Assembly (NCBI GenBank): GCA_029007685.1
Contig: JAQXIG010000002.1
Coordinates: 1 to 16,803 of the forward strand
Length of the DNA stretch: 16,803 nt
Direction of reading: 5' to 3'
Source of the DNA: a bacterium
GTDB taxonomy: Bacteria; Bacillota_I; Bacilli_A; RF39; UBA660
Below the pieces are notes generated by a model. The model made no database searches. It saw only the letters and a program-made list of their open reading frames with translations, and was not told the origin of the DNA. Positions 1-7,559 of the stretch are shown piece by piece (the stretch's first letter is position 1; the number at the start of each line of letters is the position of its first letter). The translations under genes were made by a program, and so were the position numbers.

Positions 1-759
1 TACAATTGCATTCAGAGGTGTTCGAATCTCATGTGACATGCTCGATAGAAAATCGGTCTTGGCATTATTAGCCTTTTCGGCTACTTCTTTCGCCATATTC
101 AACTGTTCTATCATTTTCATATCTGGATTTTCTATGGTAAATGACATTATAAGAATTACATAACTCATCACGAACGTCATTATTAACACCTGCGGGAAAA
201 CCATTTGAATTGCAGATGCTAATATTCCAAAAAAAAACAAACTCAATAATGGTATATATTTTTTAGCTTTCGGTTTTGAAAATTTAAATATTATGGTTAA
301 TAATATAATCACATATGAAATTATTCCCGAAAATTTTAACAAATCAGCAGATAGACCATATGTATAAACTATTCCATTATTACTAAAATTGTATAACGGA
401 AATATTAATATTAACAAAGAAACAATCATGCCTATGGTGGCCAACGTGGTAAACATTAACTTATTGGTTTTCTCATTAGATTCAAAAGAAATATAAAAAG
501 TATAAAAAATAAATAATATTGCATTAGACAAAAGATAAATCAAATAGATTTTAGATATAATATTTAAATAGCTATTGTCAAAATCAAAAAGAGCTATAGA
601 TGTACTAGCAATATCAACTAATATTCCTAACAAATTTACAACAATTAATATATCAAAAATTTTGGTTTCCATATTTTTTATTCTTTCTTTAAAAAAATAA
701 TTAATGGAAACAACCGATAAAAATAATAAACTAGAAATTTGAAAAACTAGCCCTATCAT
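1..759 (-). CDS. Membrane histidine kinase, 5' part only (cut by window edge)
   Basis: The frame from the ATG at 759 stays open for 253 codons to base 1, so the gene continues outside the window. The last residues contain FLSSMSHEIRTPLNAIV, the H-box of a HisKA dimerisation domain, with the phospho-acceptor His at residue 243. Before it are about seven hydrophobic segments (roughly residues 1-22, 33-57, 68-90, 102-124, 140-157, 167-187, 191-207) and a short charged linker that should lead as a helix into HisKA. The protein is therefore probably a sensor kinase with a membrane-embedded input domain that autophosphorylates and passes phosphate to a partner not visible here. The start is supported by AGGTGA six bases upstream and by a well-placed promoter. 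The ATPase domain and any receiver domain would lie outside, so hybrid or simple kinase cannot be decided. The signal sensed is unknown. Confidence 0.88.
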   Translation of the reverse strand, partial: MIGLVFQISSLLFLSVVSINYFFKERIKNMETKIFDILIVVNLLGILVDIASTSIALFDFDNSYLNIISKIYLIYLLSNAILFIFYTFYISFESNEKTNKLMFTTLATIGMIVSLLILIFPLYNFSNNGIVYTYGLSADLLKFSGIISYVIILLTIIFKFSKPKAKKYIPLLSLFFFGILASAIQMVFPQVLIMTFVMSYVILIMSFTIENPDMKMIEQLNMAKEVAEKANNAKTDFLSSMSHEIRTPLNAIV

Positions 760-777
760 ATACTATCACCTTGCAAA

Positions 778-806
778 ATTATAGCATCTAGCAGCATTTT
801 TAACAA
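778..806 (-). promoter_or_regulatory. Promoter of the histidine kinase gene
   Basis: Read on the minus strand, a -35 TTGTTA (801-806) and a perfect -10 TATAAT (778-783) are separated by 17 bases. The -10 lies only 19 bases before the ATG at 759, so the leader should be about 12 bases long and consist of little more than the ribosome binding site. Confidence 0.7.
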
Positions 807-883
807 TACTATTATCACAGTTGATCCATAATTATACATAAATATGTAAACAAATAAGTAACATCTTTATTATAATGCATAAT

Positions 884-930
884 AAAAAAGAGAGTATTTC
901 ACATATAAATAATGAATCATCTCTTTTCTT
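884..930 (-). terminator. Hairpin terminator after the acyl-activating enzyme gene
   Basis: An outer stem pairs 886-893 with 920-927 (AAAAGAGA/TCTCTTTT). A weaker inner pairing is TATTT (895-899) with AAATA (907-911). On the minus strand it begins just after the stop codon at 930-932 and runs into a T-rich tail. The stem is AT-rich and the loop large, so termination is probable but not certain. Confidence 0.5.
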
Positions 931-3260
931 TATTTTTTAAGTACTAGTTTTTTTTCATCTTCCACTTCGAAATTTTGTTCAAAGTACTCTTCTCTTATTT
1001 TTTTAGAATCATTTTTTAAATTTAATGTTTTTGGAAATTCATGTACAAATTCCATAAATTCTGGTTTATACTTTGCACCTAATTTCAGTGAACATTCTTT
1101 GACAATTTTAGATTTAAATTCTTCTTTTTTTGATTCATAGTCAGTCTTTAGTATAACTAATGAACCAACACGAATTTTCCCTTTTTTATTTTTAATAGGA
1201 AAAAGCATTACATTATCGACCATCTCTGTTTGATAAAAAATTATTTTCAGTTGCTGTAGATCCACTTTTTCCCCATCTATTTTTATTATATCATCGGCAC
1301 GGCAAGAAAAATATATGTCTCCTTTCTCAGTTATTTTTCCATAATCTCCGAGGTGTAACCATTTATCTCCCTTTTCGTCATATTCTATCACTTTATCAGT
1401 CGCTTCTTCATTTTCATAATATCCACTCATAATTGAATAAGAATGGAAGTATAGTTCTCCTTCTTGATTATATCCTAGCTCCTTTTTGGTGGTAGGATCA
1501 ACAACTTTAGCTGTAACATTAATTAAGCACTTACCTAGTGATTCAATATTATTCCCATCATTATCTGTTATTGAAACTGAACAACAATGCTCAGTGGCAC
1601 CTAATGATTGTCCGATATGAACGCTATTTTGATTTTTAGCACGGCTTTTGAAAAAGGTTTGAATATTTTGCATATCGTTTTTATTTATTTCTTCTCCACC
1701 AATGTAACAATATTTTAAATTACTAAAATCAATATTATTATATTTTTCACTATTCTTTAACATATCTCTAACGATTGTAGGAACACAAAATAGGAAATTA
1801 ATATCATTTTTTTCAAAAAATTTGTGAAATTTCTTCTCATCATATTTTGAAGCTAAAATTATTTTAACCCCCATTCTTAGCGCCAATGAAACGCAATTAT
1901 TTAACCCTAAAATATGAAACATAGGTGCTATAGCTAATATAGTATCACCACGTTTACATTCTCTAATTGTAGCTTCAAATGCTGCTTGATTTTTATTTAG
2001 TTGTTCGTGCGTTAAAATGGCTGATTTTTGAATTCCAGATGTACCGCTAGTATGTACCATTACAGAAATATCATTATGAGTTTTAGGAATATTGATAACA
2101 TGTTTACCTGTCTTTATAAAGCTATCCCAGTTTATAACAAGATTATGTTTTTTCATTTCCTTTTTAAAACTAGGGCTAACTATTTTAGTTTTTACTGATT
2201 TTATTCTATCATCAAAACTTAATTTACTTTTAGCTGCTTTTTTTATGCTATCATAAACAGTAAAACATTTTGATTGTAATAAGGCCCCTCCGATTTTTAG
2301 TTTTAACGGAGCACCATGTGTCAAAGGAATTGCAATTATCCTTTCAACAGAAGAATCATTAATTGCCTCCTTAATATTGTTCCAAGTTTTTTCTAACTGT
2401 AACATAATTAGTGTTTTTGGTTTCTCTAATTCTAACAATTTTGAAAAAACATCTTTCGGTACATATGGGTGATATAGAGATGGTATAGCACCAATATTTT
2501 GTACTGCTAATATCGAAAACAAAATATTAGGAACATTAGGTCCACAAATTCCAACAATATCATCAGCTTTTGTAGATTCTGCTATTAATGACTTCGACAC
2601 TTTCTCAATATGATTAAACATATCTTTATATGTGTATTCCTGTTCTTCCCAAACCAAACCAACCTCATCTAAAAAATCCATATTTTTTTCATAAAAAATT
2701 TGTAACTGTGTTTTGGAACTGCTTGTTGTTAATCTTTGATATTTTTTGAAATCCCCTAATTTGAATTTTGATAGATGTGGCTTGTCAATAGATGGTATGC
2801 CAATTAATTCATTATTTTGATAATTATAATTATCTTCATCGATTTTTTGTTTCACATATTTTATGATACTTTCAGTATTTATATCATCACCTATCTTAAT
2901 ACCTTCAATATATGGATTGTCTTTAATATTCTCTAATGTTTCATCATCTTTTGTAATTAAAAAATCTATTACATTTCTATCACAAATATCTTTTATATTA
3001 TCATTTGATACAATAACACTAGTAAAAGAAAAATTATTTTTTGTTAAAAGTTTTATTACATTCTCTTTGATCTTTTTTCTACTATCACTGCTCAATGATT
3101 CATTTTTAACGTCAAAAACAACAATAATACTTTCTGTATCACTCATTAGTTTATGGGATAATTCGACGTAATTATCATGTATTTTCGTTTTGCTTAAATC
3201 TATATTTTTATAATTAATAGCTTCAGTCATTATATCATTTAGTTTTAAAGAAATCTTCAT
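930..3260 (-). CDS. AMP-forming acyl-CoA/acyl-ACP synthetase-like enzyme with an extra N-terminal region
   Basis: A 776-residue member of the adenylate-forming (ANL) superfamily. Visible core motifs are the phosphate-binding loop HTSGTSGIQKS (403-413), QSLGATEH (551-558), HLGDYG (636-641) and the hinge CRADDIIKIDGEKV (653-666). A C-terminal Lys region follows at PKTLNLKNDSKKIRE (743-757), where the usual Gly before the catalytic Lys is missing. These motifs predict ATP-dependent activation of a carboxylic acid, probably a fatty acid, to an acyl-AMP and then a thioester. Residues 1 to about 150 precede the ANL core and are not recognised; they are soluble and look alpha/beta. The ATG overlaps the TGA of the upstream HAD-PlsC gene as ATGA, and GGAAGAAG within that gene's last codons serves as ribosome binding site, so the two are translationally coupled. 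The pairing with an acyltransferase suggests a role like E. coli Aas. The true substrate and the thiol acceptor are not shown by the sequence. Confidence 0.85.
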   Translation of the reverse strand: MKISLKLNDIMTEAINYKNIDLSKTKIHDNYVELSHKLMSDTESIIVVFDVKNESLSSDSRKKIKENVIKLLTKNNFSFTSVIVSNDNIKDICDRNVIDFLITKDDETLENIKDNPYIEGIKIGDDINTESIIKYVKQKIDEDNYNYQNNELIGIPSIDKPHLSKFKLGDFKKYQRLTTSSSKTQLQIFYEKNMDFLDEVGLVWEEQEYTYKDMFNHIEKVSKSLIAESTKADDIVGICGPNVPNILFSILAVQNIGAIPSLYHPYVPKDVFSKLLELEKPKTLIMLQLEKTWNNIKEAINDSSVERIIAIPLTHGAPLKLKIGGALLQSKCFTVYDSIKKAAKSKLSFDDRIKSVKTKIVSPSFKKEMKKHNLVINWDSFIKTGKHVINIPKTHNDISVMVHTSGTSGIQKSAILTHEQLNKNQAAFEATIRECKRGDTILAIAPMFHILGLNNCVSLALRMGVKIILASKYDEKKFHKFFEKNDINFLFCVPTIVRDMLKNSEKYNNIDFSNLKYCYIGGEEINKNDMQNIQTFFKSRAKNQNSVHIGQSLGATEHCCSVSITDNDGNNIESLGKCLINVTAKVVDPTTKKELGYNQEGELYFHSYSIMSGYYENEEATDKVIEYDEKGDKWLHLGDYGKITEKGDIYFSCRADDIIKIDGEKVDLQQLKIIFYQTEMVDNVMLFPIKNKKGKIRVGSLVILKTDYESKKEEFKSKIVKECSLKLGAKYKPEFMEFVHEFPKTLNLKNDSKKIREEYFEQNFEVEDEKKLVLKK

Positions 3261-4624
3261 AGTCTTCTTCCATCCTTATTTCTTTTAAATTTGGCATTTT
3301 CCAATTGTAATTCTAAAATTTTATTGTATAACTTTTTATTTACCTCTTCTAAGTCTTCCGTTGGTGTCACAATAAATGGGATTCCAATTCTTACTAAATT
3401 GTATTTACCATAACTTAATGCCATTGGTAAAATAGGAGCACCTGTTTTTTGTGCTATAGCTACTGTCCCTAATTTAAAATCTAATAAGATTTTTTTTCGC
3501 CCTTCTTCATCTTTGTTTTTTCTTGTTCCTTCTGGGAATATAAGAGCTATTTTGTCGTGTGCAACACGAGCAGCTAATTCTTCACTGCAAATAGCTTTAC
3601 TATTTTCATCTTGTCTGTCCATAAATATAGCCCCTTTGGTGAAATTAAATAATTTCCCTCTGAAAGTATTCTTTATTGTCGAAGCAGCAAATCCGGTAAC
3701 ACTTCTATTACCTAAAGCAGCTCCAATCAGATATTGATCATAACTATTTAAATGATTAGATGCTATGATGAATCCATCTTGATACGGTATATTTTTTTTA
3801 TTAATTACTTTGGGTCTTAATAGTAGTTTTATGGGTATCATCATTGGATGATATAGTAATTTGAATCTGTTTTCACCTTTTTTTAGTAATTCTTCGTTTA
3901 TATTAACGTTTTTTAAGTGCCTCTTATAATTGTAAAAATACATCTCTTTTTCGTTATTAGTCATATTAGCAATTTCTTTTTTTTCCATTTTTTTAAAATT
4001 CTCATTATTCATAAAATCTAATTTTGATTCCAACTTCTTAATTTCATCATATATTTCATCCCAATTGTAAACTCTTATAATATTTTCATGTTCCACTTCT
4101 TGGTTATATGGTGCATCCATCAGTAATATTCTAATATTGTTATTAGCCAGATGTATAGCTACCTCCGGTTTATCTTCTATCATGACATCGACTCCTAACT
4201 TCGAGCATGCTATTAATTTATCTGTTGGACTGTTTGACTCCGAGCAATATTGTATTGAACTAAATATATTGTTAAAGTTTTTCTTTAGCCATTTTTCAAA
4301 TAGATTACGATAGTGTAATCCTAATAGATTTCTAAAACTTGCAAATTTTCTGGCTGTAATTTCATGAAATTCATGATTATCATCTCTTAATTTTTGTAAC
4401 ACTTCAACAACTTGTGGTCTAGGTGGTTCATATCGACAATACTTATCTAGATGAAAAAAACCAAATTTTATTTCATCAAAATTTGTTACATTAAACATTT
4501 CTTTAAGGCCATAAGCCTCTATATTTACAGGATCTTTCTTAAAAAACTTACGTCCATATTTCTGATAGAATTCCGACATATTTGTTAATACGCCATCTGC
4601 ATCTACTCCTATTATCAATTTCAT
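3257..4624 (-). CDS. HAD nucleotidase-like domain fused to a PlsC 1-acylglycerol-3-phosphate acyltransferase domain
   Basis: A 455-residue two-domain protein. Residues 1 to about 195 resemble the 5'-nucleotidase-like HAD family (NT5C/YqfW type): DADGVLT with the DxD pair at 8 and 10, ITAR at 89-92, a candidate Lys at 136 and the acidic motif EDKPE at 150-154. After a charged, probably helical linker (about 195-250), residues 255-455 form a PlsC-type acyltransferase with the NHx4D motif NHLNSYD (290-296), MDRQD (335-339) and FPEGTR (363-368). The acyltransferase half should move an acyl chain from acyl-CoA or acyl-ACP to a lysophospholipid or glycerol phosphate at the membrane. What the HAD half dephosphorylates is unknown. 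The gene heads a two-gene operon with the acyl-activating enzyme and has its own promoter. The ATG at 4624 follows a weak, distant purine-rich site (AGGAAG about 11 bases upstream). All key motifs of both domains are intact. Confidence 0.87.
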   Translation of the reverse strand: MKLIIGVDADGVLTNMSEFYQKYGRKFFKKDPVNIEAYGLKEMFNVTNFDEIKFGFFHLDKYCRYEPPRPQVVEVLQKLRDDNHEFHEITARKFASFRNLLGLHYRNLFEKWLKKNFNNIFSSIQYCSESNSPTDKLIACSKLGVDVMIEDKPEVAIHLANNNIRILLMDAPYNQEVEHENIIRVYNWDEIYDEIKKLESKLDFMNNENFKKMEKKEIANMTNNEKEMYFYNYKRHLKNVNINEELLKKGENRFKLLYHPMMIPIKLLLRPKVINKKNIPYQDGFIIASNHLNSYDQYLIGAALGNRSVTGFAASTIKNTFRGKLFNFTKGAIFMDRQDENSKAICSEELAARVAHDKIALIFPEGTRKNKDEEGRKKILLDFKLGTVAIAQKTGAPILPMALSYGKYNLVRIGIPFIVTPTEDLEEVNKKLYNKILELQLENAKFKRNKDGRRL

Positions 4625-4674
4625 AGTATTTCTCTCTTCCTATCTGTTTTTTAATGTTCATTAAAATTTCCGTT

Positions 4675-4703
4675 ATTATATCAACAACTAGTACATTTGT
4701 AAA
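4675..4703 (-). promoter_or_regulatory. Promoter of the HAD-PlsC / acyl-activating enzyme operon
   Basis: On the minus strand a -35 TTTACA (4698-4703) and a perfect -10 TATAAT (4675-4680) are 17 bases apart. The predicted leader before the ATG at 4624 is about 45 bases. No clear operator was recognised around it. Confidence 0.72.
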
Positions 4704-4842
4704 TAATAGATTTAAGTTTTTATCTCTTTTCATTCAAATTACAGACTACTATTTACCTTTGATATATTTAGTATCATCATTCATTTTAAAAGTTGGAGGT
4801 GTCTGCTCTTTATCTTCACATTTATATTATTTTCCACTAAAA

Positions 4843-4879
4843 TTGTGGATAAATATTTTTAAAAAAAATATATCCACAA
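4843..4879 (-). terminator. Long hairpin, probable terminator after the nucleoside kinase gene
   Basis: The arms 4843-4851 and 4871-4879 pair perfectly (TTGTGGATA/TATCCACAA). Inside, 4854-4860 pairs with 4864-4870, giving about 16 base pairs with a two-base bulge and an AAA loop. It starts 16 bases after the kinase stop codon and, on the minus strand, is followed by only four T residues. Both arms resemble DnaA boxes: 4844-4852 is an exact TTATCCACA on the minus strand. A protein-binding role is therefore an alternative to termination. Confidence 0.45.
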
Positions 4880-4894
4880 AATTGTGAATATCTT

Positions 4895-6547
4895 TTATAT
4901 TTTAAAACATCCTCCACCAATGAATTCTCTTAAAATAGAATCTTTGGAAATACTTTCTGATGATATTGGTAAAAAGACTTTTAAGAAGTTGATTAGACGA
5001 ATGGCTTCATTATAGTATGGCGAATCGGGAGATACTGAATAAAGCAGTGGTTCTACAAATGTTTTTAATACTCCTACTTCATATAGCATTGAAGTATTAT
5101 AGGTGATATCGGCATCATCTTGGTATGGAAAAATGTATTTTTCTTCTCCGGCACGAACTTTAGCCCAACTTTCTAGGGTTTTTTCTACTTTGTTGCCACG
5201 GGTGCGATTATCACGAATAATTCTTCTTAATAAACGATTATCCGTAGTGGAAATTCTAGTATGTTCATCTATATTTATCTCTGTTAGTGGAGATAAGTAA
5301 ATTTTTAGTTTCTTTTCTTTTGGTATATGTTCTAATACCCTAGGATTTAAAGCATGAATTCCTTCAATTAAAATAATTCCCTCTTCTTTTAAGTTAATTT
5401 TTTCTTTGTATTCTTTTTCACCCGTAATAAAATTGTAAGTTGGGATAATGGTTTCTTTTTTACTTAAAATTTTCTCAATTGTGTCTTCAAATAAAGTTAA
5501 ATCTAACGTTTCTAAGCGTTCAAAATCTGGATTTCCCTCTTCATCTAGAGGAGTATCTTTGCGATCCACAAAATAATCATCCATCGATAACATGATCGGG
5601 CTTAGGCCTAGGCTTTTTAAACATAAGACTAACTTATTGGTTGTGGTTGTTTTTCCAGTTGAAGATGGTCCCGCAATTAATACAATTTTTACTTCATCTT
5701 TTTTTGTTGCAATTTCTTTAGCAATATCTAGTAAGCGAGCGTTTTTAATTAATTCATCAATCTGAATTAGTTCTTCTACTGTGCAGTTGGATACTCTTTT
5801 GTTTAGGTCCACTACATTTTCCAATTCTAAATTTTTGGCCCAGCGACGTGATTCTTGATATAACTTAAAAATATTTTCACGTTGTTCGAATGGTTTAATC
5901 TTCTCTTCCATATAAATCGTCAAGAATCTTAAGACAAAACCATGGCTGTGTAAGTAAGTTAATTCAAATGGTGTTAGGCATTTCGTATTGATTGGCATTA
6001 AATTATAAAAATAATTATACATATCTCCTAATTTATATAAATTCACATGACTGGAACTTACGTACTTCATGATTTCAGCTTTGACAGTATCACCAATGCT
6101 ATTGAAGTAATCCATGGCATCCATTTTGGTTACAGCTACTTTGGTAATTGCTAAATCTTGGGCTACGATTTTTTTCATTTCTTCTTCTAATTTTACAATG
6201 TCTGCTGGAATAATAGCCTCTGATGTTTCTATATACAAACCTTTATCTAAGGAATGATTGACTTTTAATTGGTTTTTTAATCCAAAGACATTTTTAGCTG
6301 CATAAATGGTTAAGTAAATTAAACCATTGAGAAAGACACGGTTGGCTCCTCGATCCGTCAAGTCTAAAAATTCAATTTCACAGTCTTTTTTGATGGTTTC
6401 TGTTAATTCAGTATGCATGCCATTTACTTTTGCTAGTATGATTACATGCTTGAAAGATGACTGATATTTTTTTGATAGTTCTTCCAAGGTGGTACCTCTT
6501 GATACCTCTATGATTTCATTATTAATTTTTACTTTCACATTATCCAT
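4895..6547 (-). CDS. Nucleoside (uridine-type) kinase with TGS and ThrRS-like N-terminal domains
   Basis: A 550-residue protein of the Firmicutes nucleoside-kinase family in which a P-loop kinase is joined to domains shared with threonyl-tRNA synthetase. Residues 1-62 form a TGS domain. About 65-215 resemble the ThrRS second additional (editing-like) domain, with HSHGF at 201-205. The kinase domain from about 285 has Walker A GPSSTGKTT (293-301), the SMDDYF motif (321-326) typical of uridine kinases and phosphoribulokinases, and LIEGIHAL (393-400). The family is expected to phosphorylate a nucleoside with ATP or GTP, but the natural substrate is poorly defined and the TGS part could add RNA or nucleotide sensing. 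The ATG follows AGAGGG seven bases upstream. The gene is followed by a hairpin and preceded at 71 bases by the small 43-codon gene. No tRNA ligase catalytic core is present, so it is not ThrRS itself. Confidence 0.88.
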   Translation of the reverse strand: MDNVKVKINNEIIEVSRGTTLEELSKKYQSSFKHVIILAKVNGMHTELTETIKKDCEIEFLDLTDRGANRVFLNGLIYLTIYAAKNVFGLKNQLKVNHSLDKGLYIETSEAIIPADIVKLEEEMKKIVAQDLAITKVAVTKMDAMDYFNSIGDTVKAEIMKYVSSSHVNLYKLGDMYNYFYNLMPINTKCLTPFELTYLHSHGFVLRFLTIYMEEKIKPFEQRENIFKLYQESRRWAKNLELENVVDLNKRVSNCTVEELIQIDELIKNARLLDIAKEIATKKDEVKIVLIAGPSSTGKTTTTNKLVLCLKSLGLSPIMLSMDDYFVDRKDTPLDEEGNPDFERLETLDLTLFEDTIEKILSKKETIIPTYNFITGEKEYKEKINLKEEGIILIEGIHALNPRVLEHIPKEKKLKIYLSPLTEINIDEHTRISTTDNRLLRRIIRDNRTRGNKVEKTLESWAKVRAGEEKYIFPYQDDADITYNTSMLYEVGVLKTFVEPLLYSVSPDSPYYNEAIRLINFLKVFLPISSESISKDSILREFIGGGCFKI

Positions 6548-6578
6548 AATTTTACCCTCTATTCTTTATTTTATATTA

Positions 6579-6604
6579 GATTGATAACTAGATATTACTC
6601 AATC
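6579..6604 (-). repeat. Short inverted repeat upstream of the nucleoside kinase gene
   Basis: GATTGA (6579-6584) and TCAATC (6599-6604) are inverted copies, with a further TAA/TTA pair inside, giving a nine-pair hairpin with one bulged base. It lies between the 43-codon gene and the kinase start. There is no T tract behind it, so a weak terminator, an operator or chance are all possible. Confidence 0.3.
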
Positions 6605-6618
6605 ATAACTACTTAAAT

Positions 6619-6750
6619 TTAATTTACTGCCACAACATGCGCAGTTTCTGCCATTTTATAGTGACAGGTAGCACCACACGATTGACAAGTATAAATGATA
6701 GCATCAGGGACATTGCCATGGATTAGATTGACATTGGGGAAAATGTTCAT
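6619..6750 (-). CDS. Small 43-residue protein with a Cys-rich, zinc-ribbon-like motif
   Basis: The ATG at 6750 is preceded by a strong ribosome binding site (GAGGAAG about nine bases upstream) and opens a 43-codon frame ending in TAA at 6619-6621. Its centre reads YTCQSCGATCH (residues 20-30): C-x2-C-x3-C-H with a further His at 38, enough ligands for one metal ion. It starts 27 bases after the stop of the 58-codon gene and in the same frame, so the two are one stop codon apart. I do not recognise a family. It may be a genuine small metal-binding protein translated from the same message as the two genes before it. Alternatively it is the tail of a longer gene broken by a stop. No membrane segment or signal peptide is seen. 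Confidence 0.55.
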   Translation of the reverse strand: MNIFPNVNLIHGNVPDAIIYTCQSCGATCHYKMAETAHVVAVN

Positions 6751-6777
6751 GGTTACGTCTTCCTCTTCTGTGATGCT

Positions 6778-6954
6778 TTATTCTTGTTTTATTCTTTTGA
6801 TCACAAGTTCTAATTGTAGTGTCAAGTATTCATATTTATTATCGATACGATAATCTTGAAGTACATAAGTAAGGAATTCACATCGTACTATGTTTGGATT
6901 TTTTTCTAAGATATCACTAATATCAAAATTGGATATCTGACATATTTGTTGCAT
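6778..6954 (-). CDS. Small 58-residue hypothetical protein overlapping the upstream membrane protein gene
   Basis: The frame from the ATG at 6954 runs 58 codons to TAA at 6778-6780, and composition looks protein-like: acidic and polar in the middle, then a Lys-rich, probably helical C-terminus (VIKRIKQE). It overlaps the last 32 bases of the 170-residue gene in another frame. No good ribosome binding site precedes the ATG, so translation would depend on coupling to the upstream gene, or this is a frameshifted continuation of that gene. No known family is recognised, and no membrane segment or metal-binding motif is visible. Confidence 0.45.
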   Translation of the reverse strand: MQQICQISNFDISDILEKNPNIVRCEFLTYVLQDYRIDNKYEYLTLQLELVIKRIKQE

Positions 6955-7435
6955 AACGAACTGCCGATACTTTTTGAATGATATTTCCGATAAATTGCTC
7001 TTCTGAAAAATGATGATCTTTTTCTTTTATATAATATAATGCTTCTCCTGTTTTGATAGAAGTTTTGGAATTTTTTATGACTAAAATTATCGGCAAAATG
7101 ATAAGTATGATCATGTCTAATGGTGAAATCAGCATAGCCATTATGATGGAAATTACTACGGAAGTCATAATGAAGTTTATACTGATCTTTCTTCTTTTAT
7201 CTATAGCACTTTTTTTCTCTAGATCCTGTTCGTAGTATAAGGTATGGTTTACAGTTTCTAACTTCTGTTGGTAAGATGGATCACAAAACCAGTTTTTGAT
7301 TTCTTCTTTGTGTTTGTTGCATAATTCGATCATTTTGGATTTTTCACTCTGTTTTTGAATATTTTGGTCAATCATTTCTGAGATAAATTTTAAAATGACT
7401 GTAGTTAATTTAATTTGTTCTTTTATACCCAACAT
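6923..7435 (-). CDS. Hypothetical membrane protein with two adjacent transmembrane segments
   Basis: A 170-residue protein without a recognised family. A polar, helix-prone N-terminal part (1-80, containing KQSEKSKMIELCNKHKEEIKNWF) is followed by a basic patch (DKRRK) and two hydrophobic segments at about 86-103 and 106-120 separated by SPLD, then a polar C-terminal tail. This suggests a membrane hairpin with both ends in the cytoplasm. The ATG has a good ribosome binding site (AGAGGAAG, about five bases upstream). It is divergent from clpP and appears to be the first gene of a short run with the 58- and 43-codon genes. The end may be shortened by a frameshift, because an open frame continues directly downstream in another phase. 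Confidence 0.6.
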   Translation of the reverse strand: MLGIKEQIKLTTVILKFISEMIDQNIQKQSEKSKMIELCNKHKEEIKNWFCDPSYQQKLETVNHTLYYEQDLEKKSAIDKRRKISINFIMTSVVISIIMAMLISPLDMIILIILPIILVIKNSKTSIKTGEALYYIKEKDHHFSEEQFIGNIIQKVSAVRYATNMSDIQF

Positions 7436-7514
7436 ATTTCTTCCTCTTTATTCTTTTACTATTTTTTATTTTTACCTATTATCATTTTAGCATATTTTGT
7501 CTAACTAATAAATG

Positions 7515-7520
7515 TATAAT
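7515..7520 (+). promoter_or_regulatory. Candidate -10 box of clpP
   Basis: A perfect TATAAT lies 40 bases before the clpP start, but the -35 region at the right distance is poor (ATATTT with a 17-base spacer). A TTGACA at 7530-7535 has no usable -10 behind it. No CtsR or CIRCE heat-shock operator was found in the 124 bases between the divergent starts. Confidence 0.35.
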
Positions 7521-7559
7521 TTGTTATATTTGACACTATTATAATGATAGGTGATAATT

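Noticed and set aside
4548..4733. A 61-codon minus-strand frame over the start of the HAD-PlsC gene
   Set aside because: It overlaps the confident HAD domain start in another frame and contains the promoter -10 and -35; no ribosome binding site supports it.
7551..7559. GTG at 7551 as the start of clpP
   Set aside because: It falls within the AGGTGA site; the ATG at 7560 gives the typical ClpP N-terminus and correct spacing.
7436..7559. CtsR or CIRCE heat-shock operator before clpP
   Set aside because: No GGTCAAA tandem heptamers or CIRCE inverted repeat are present; TTTGACA at 7529-7535 is a single partial match only.
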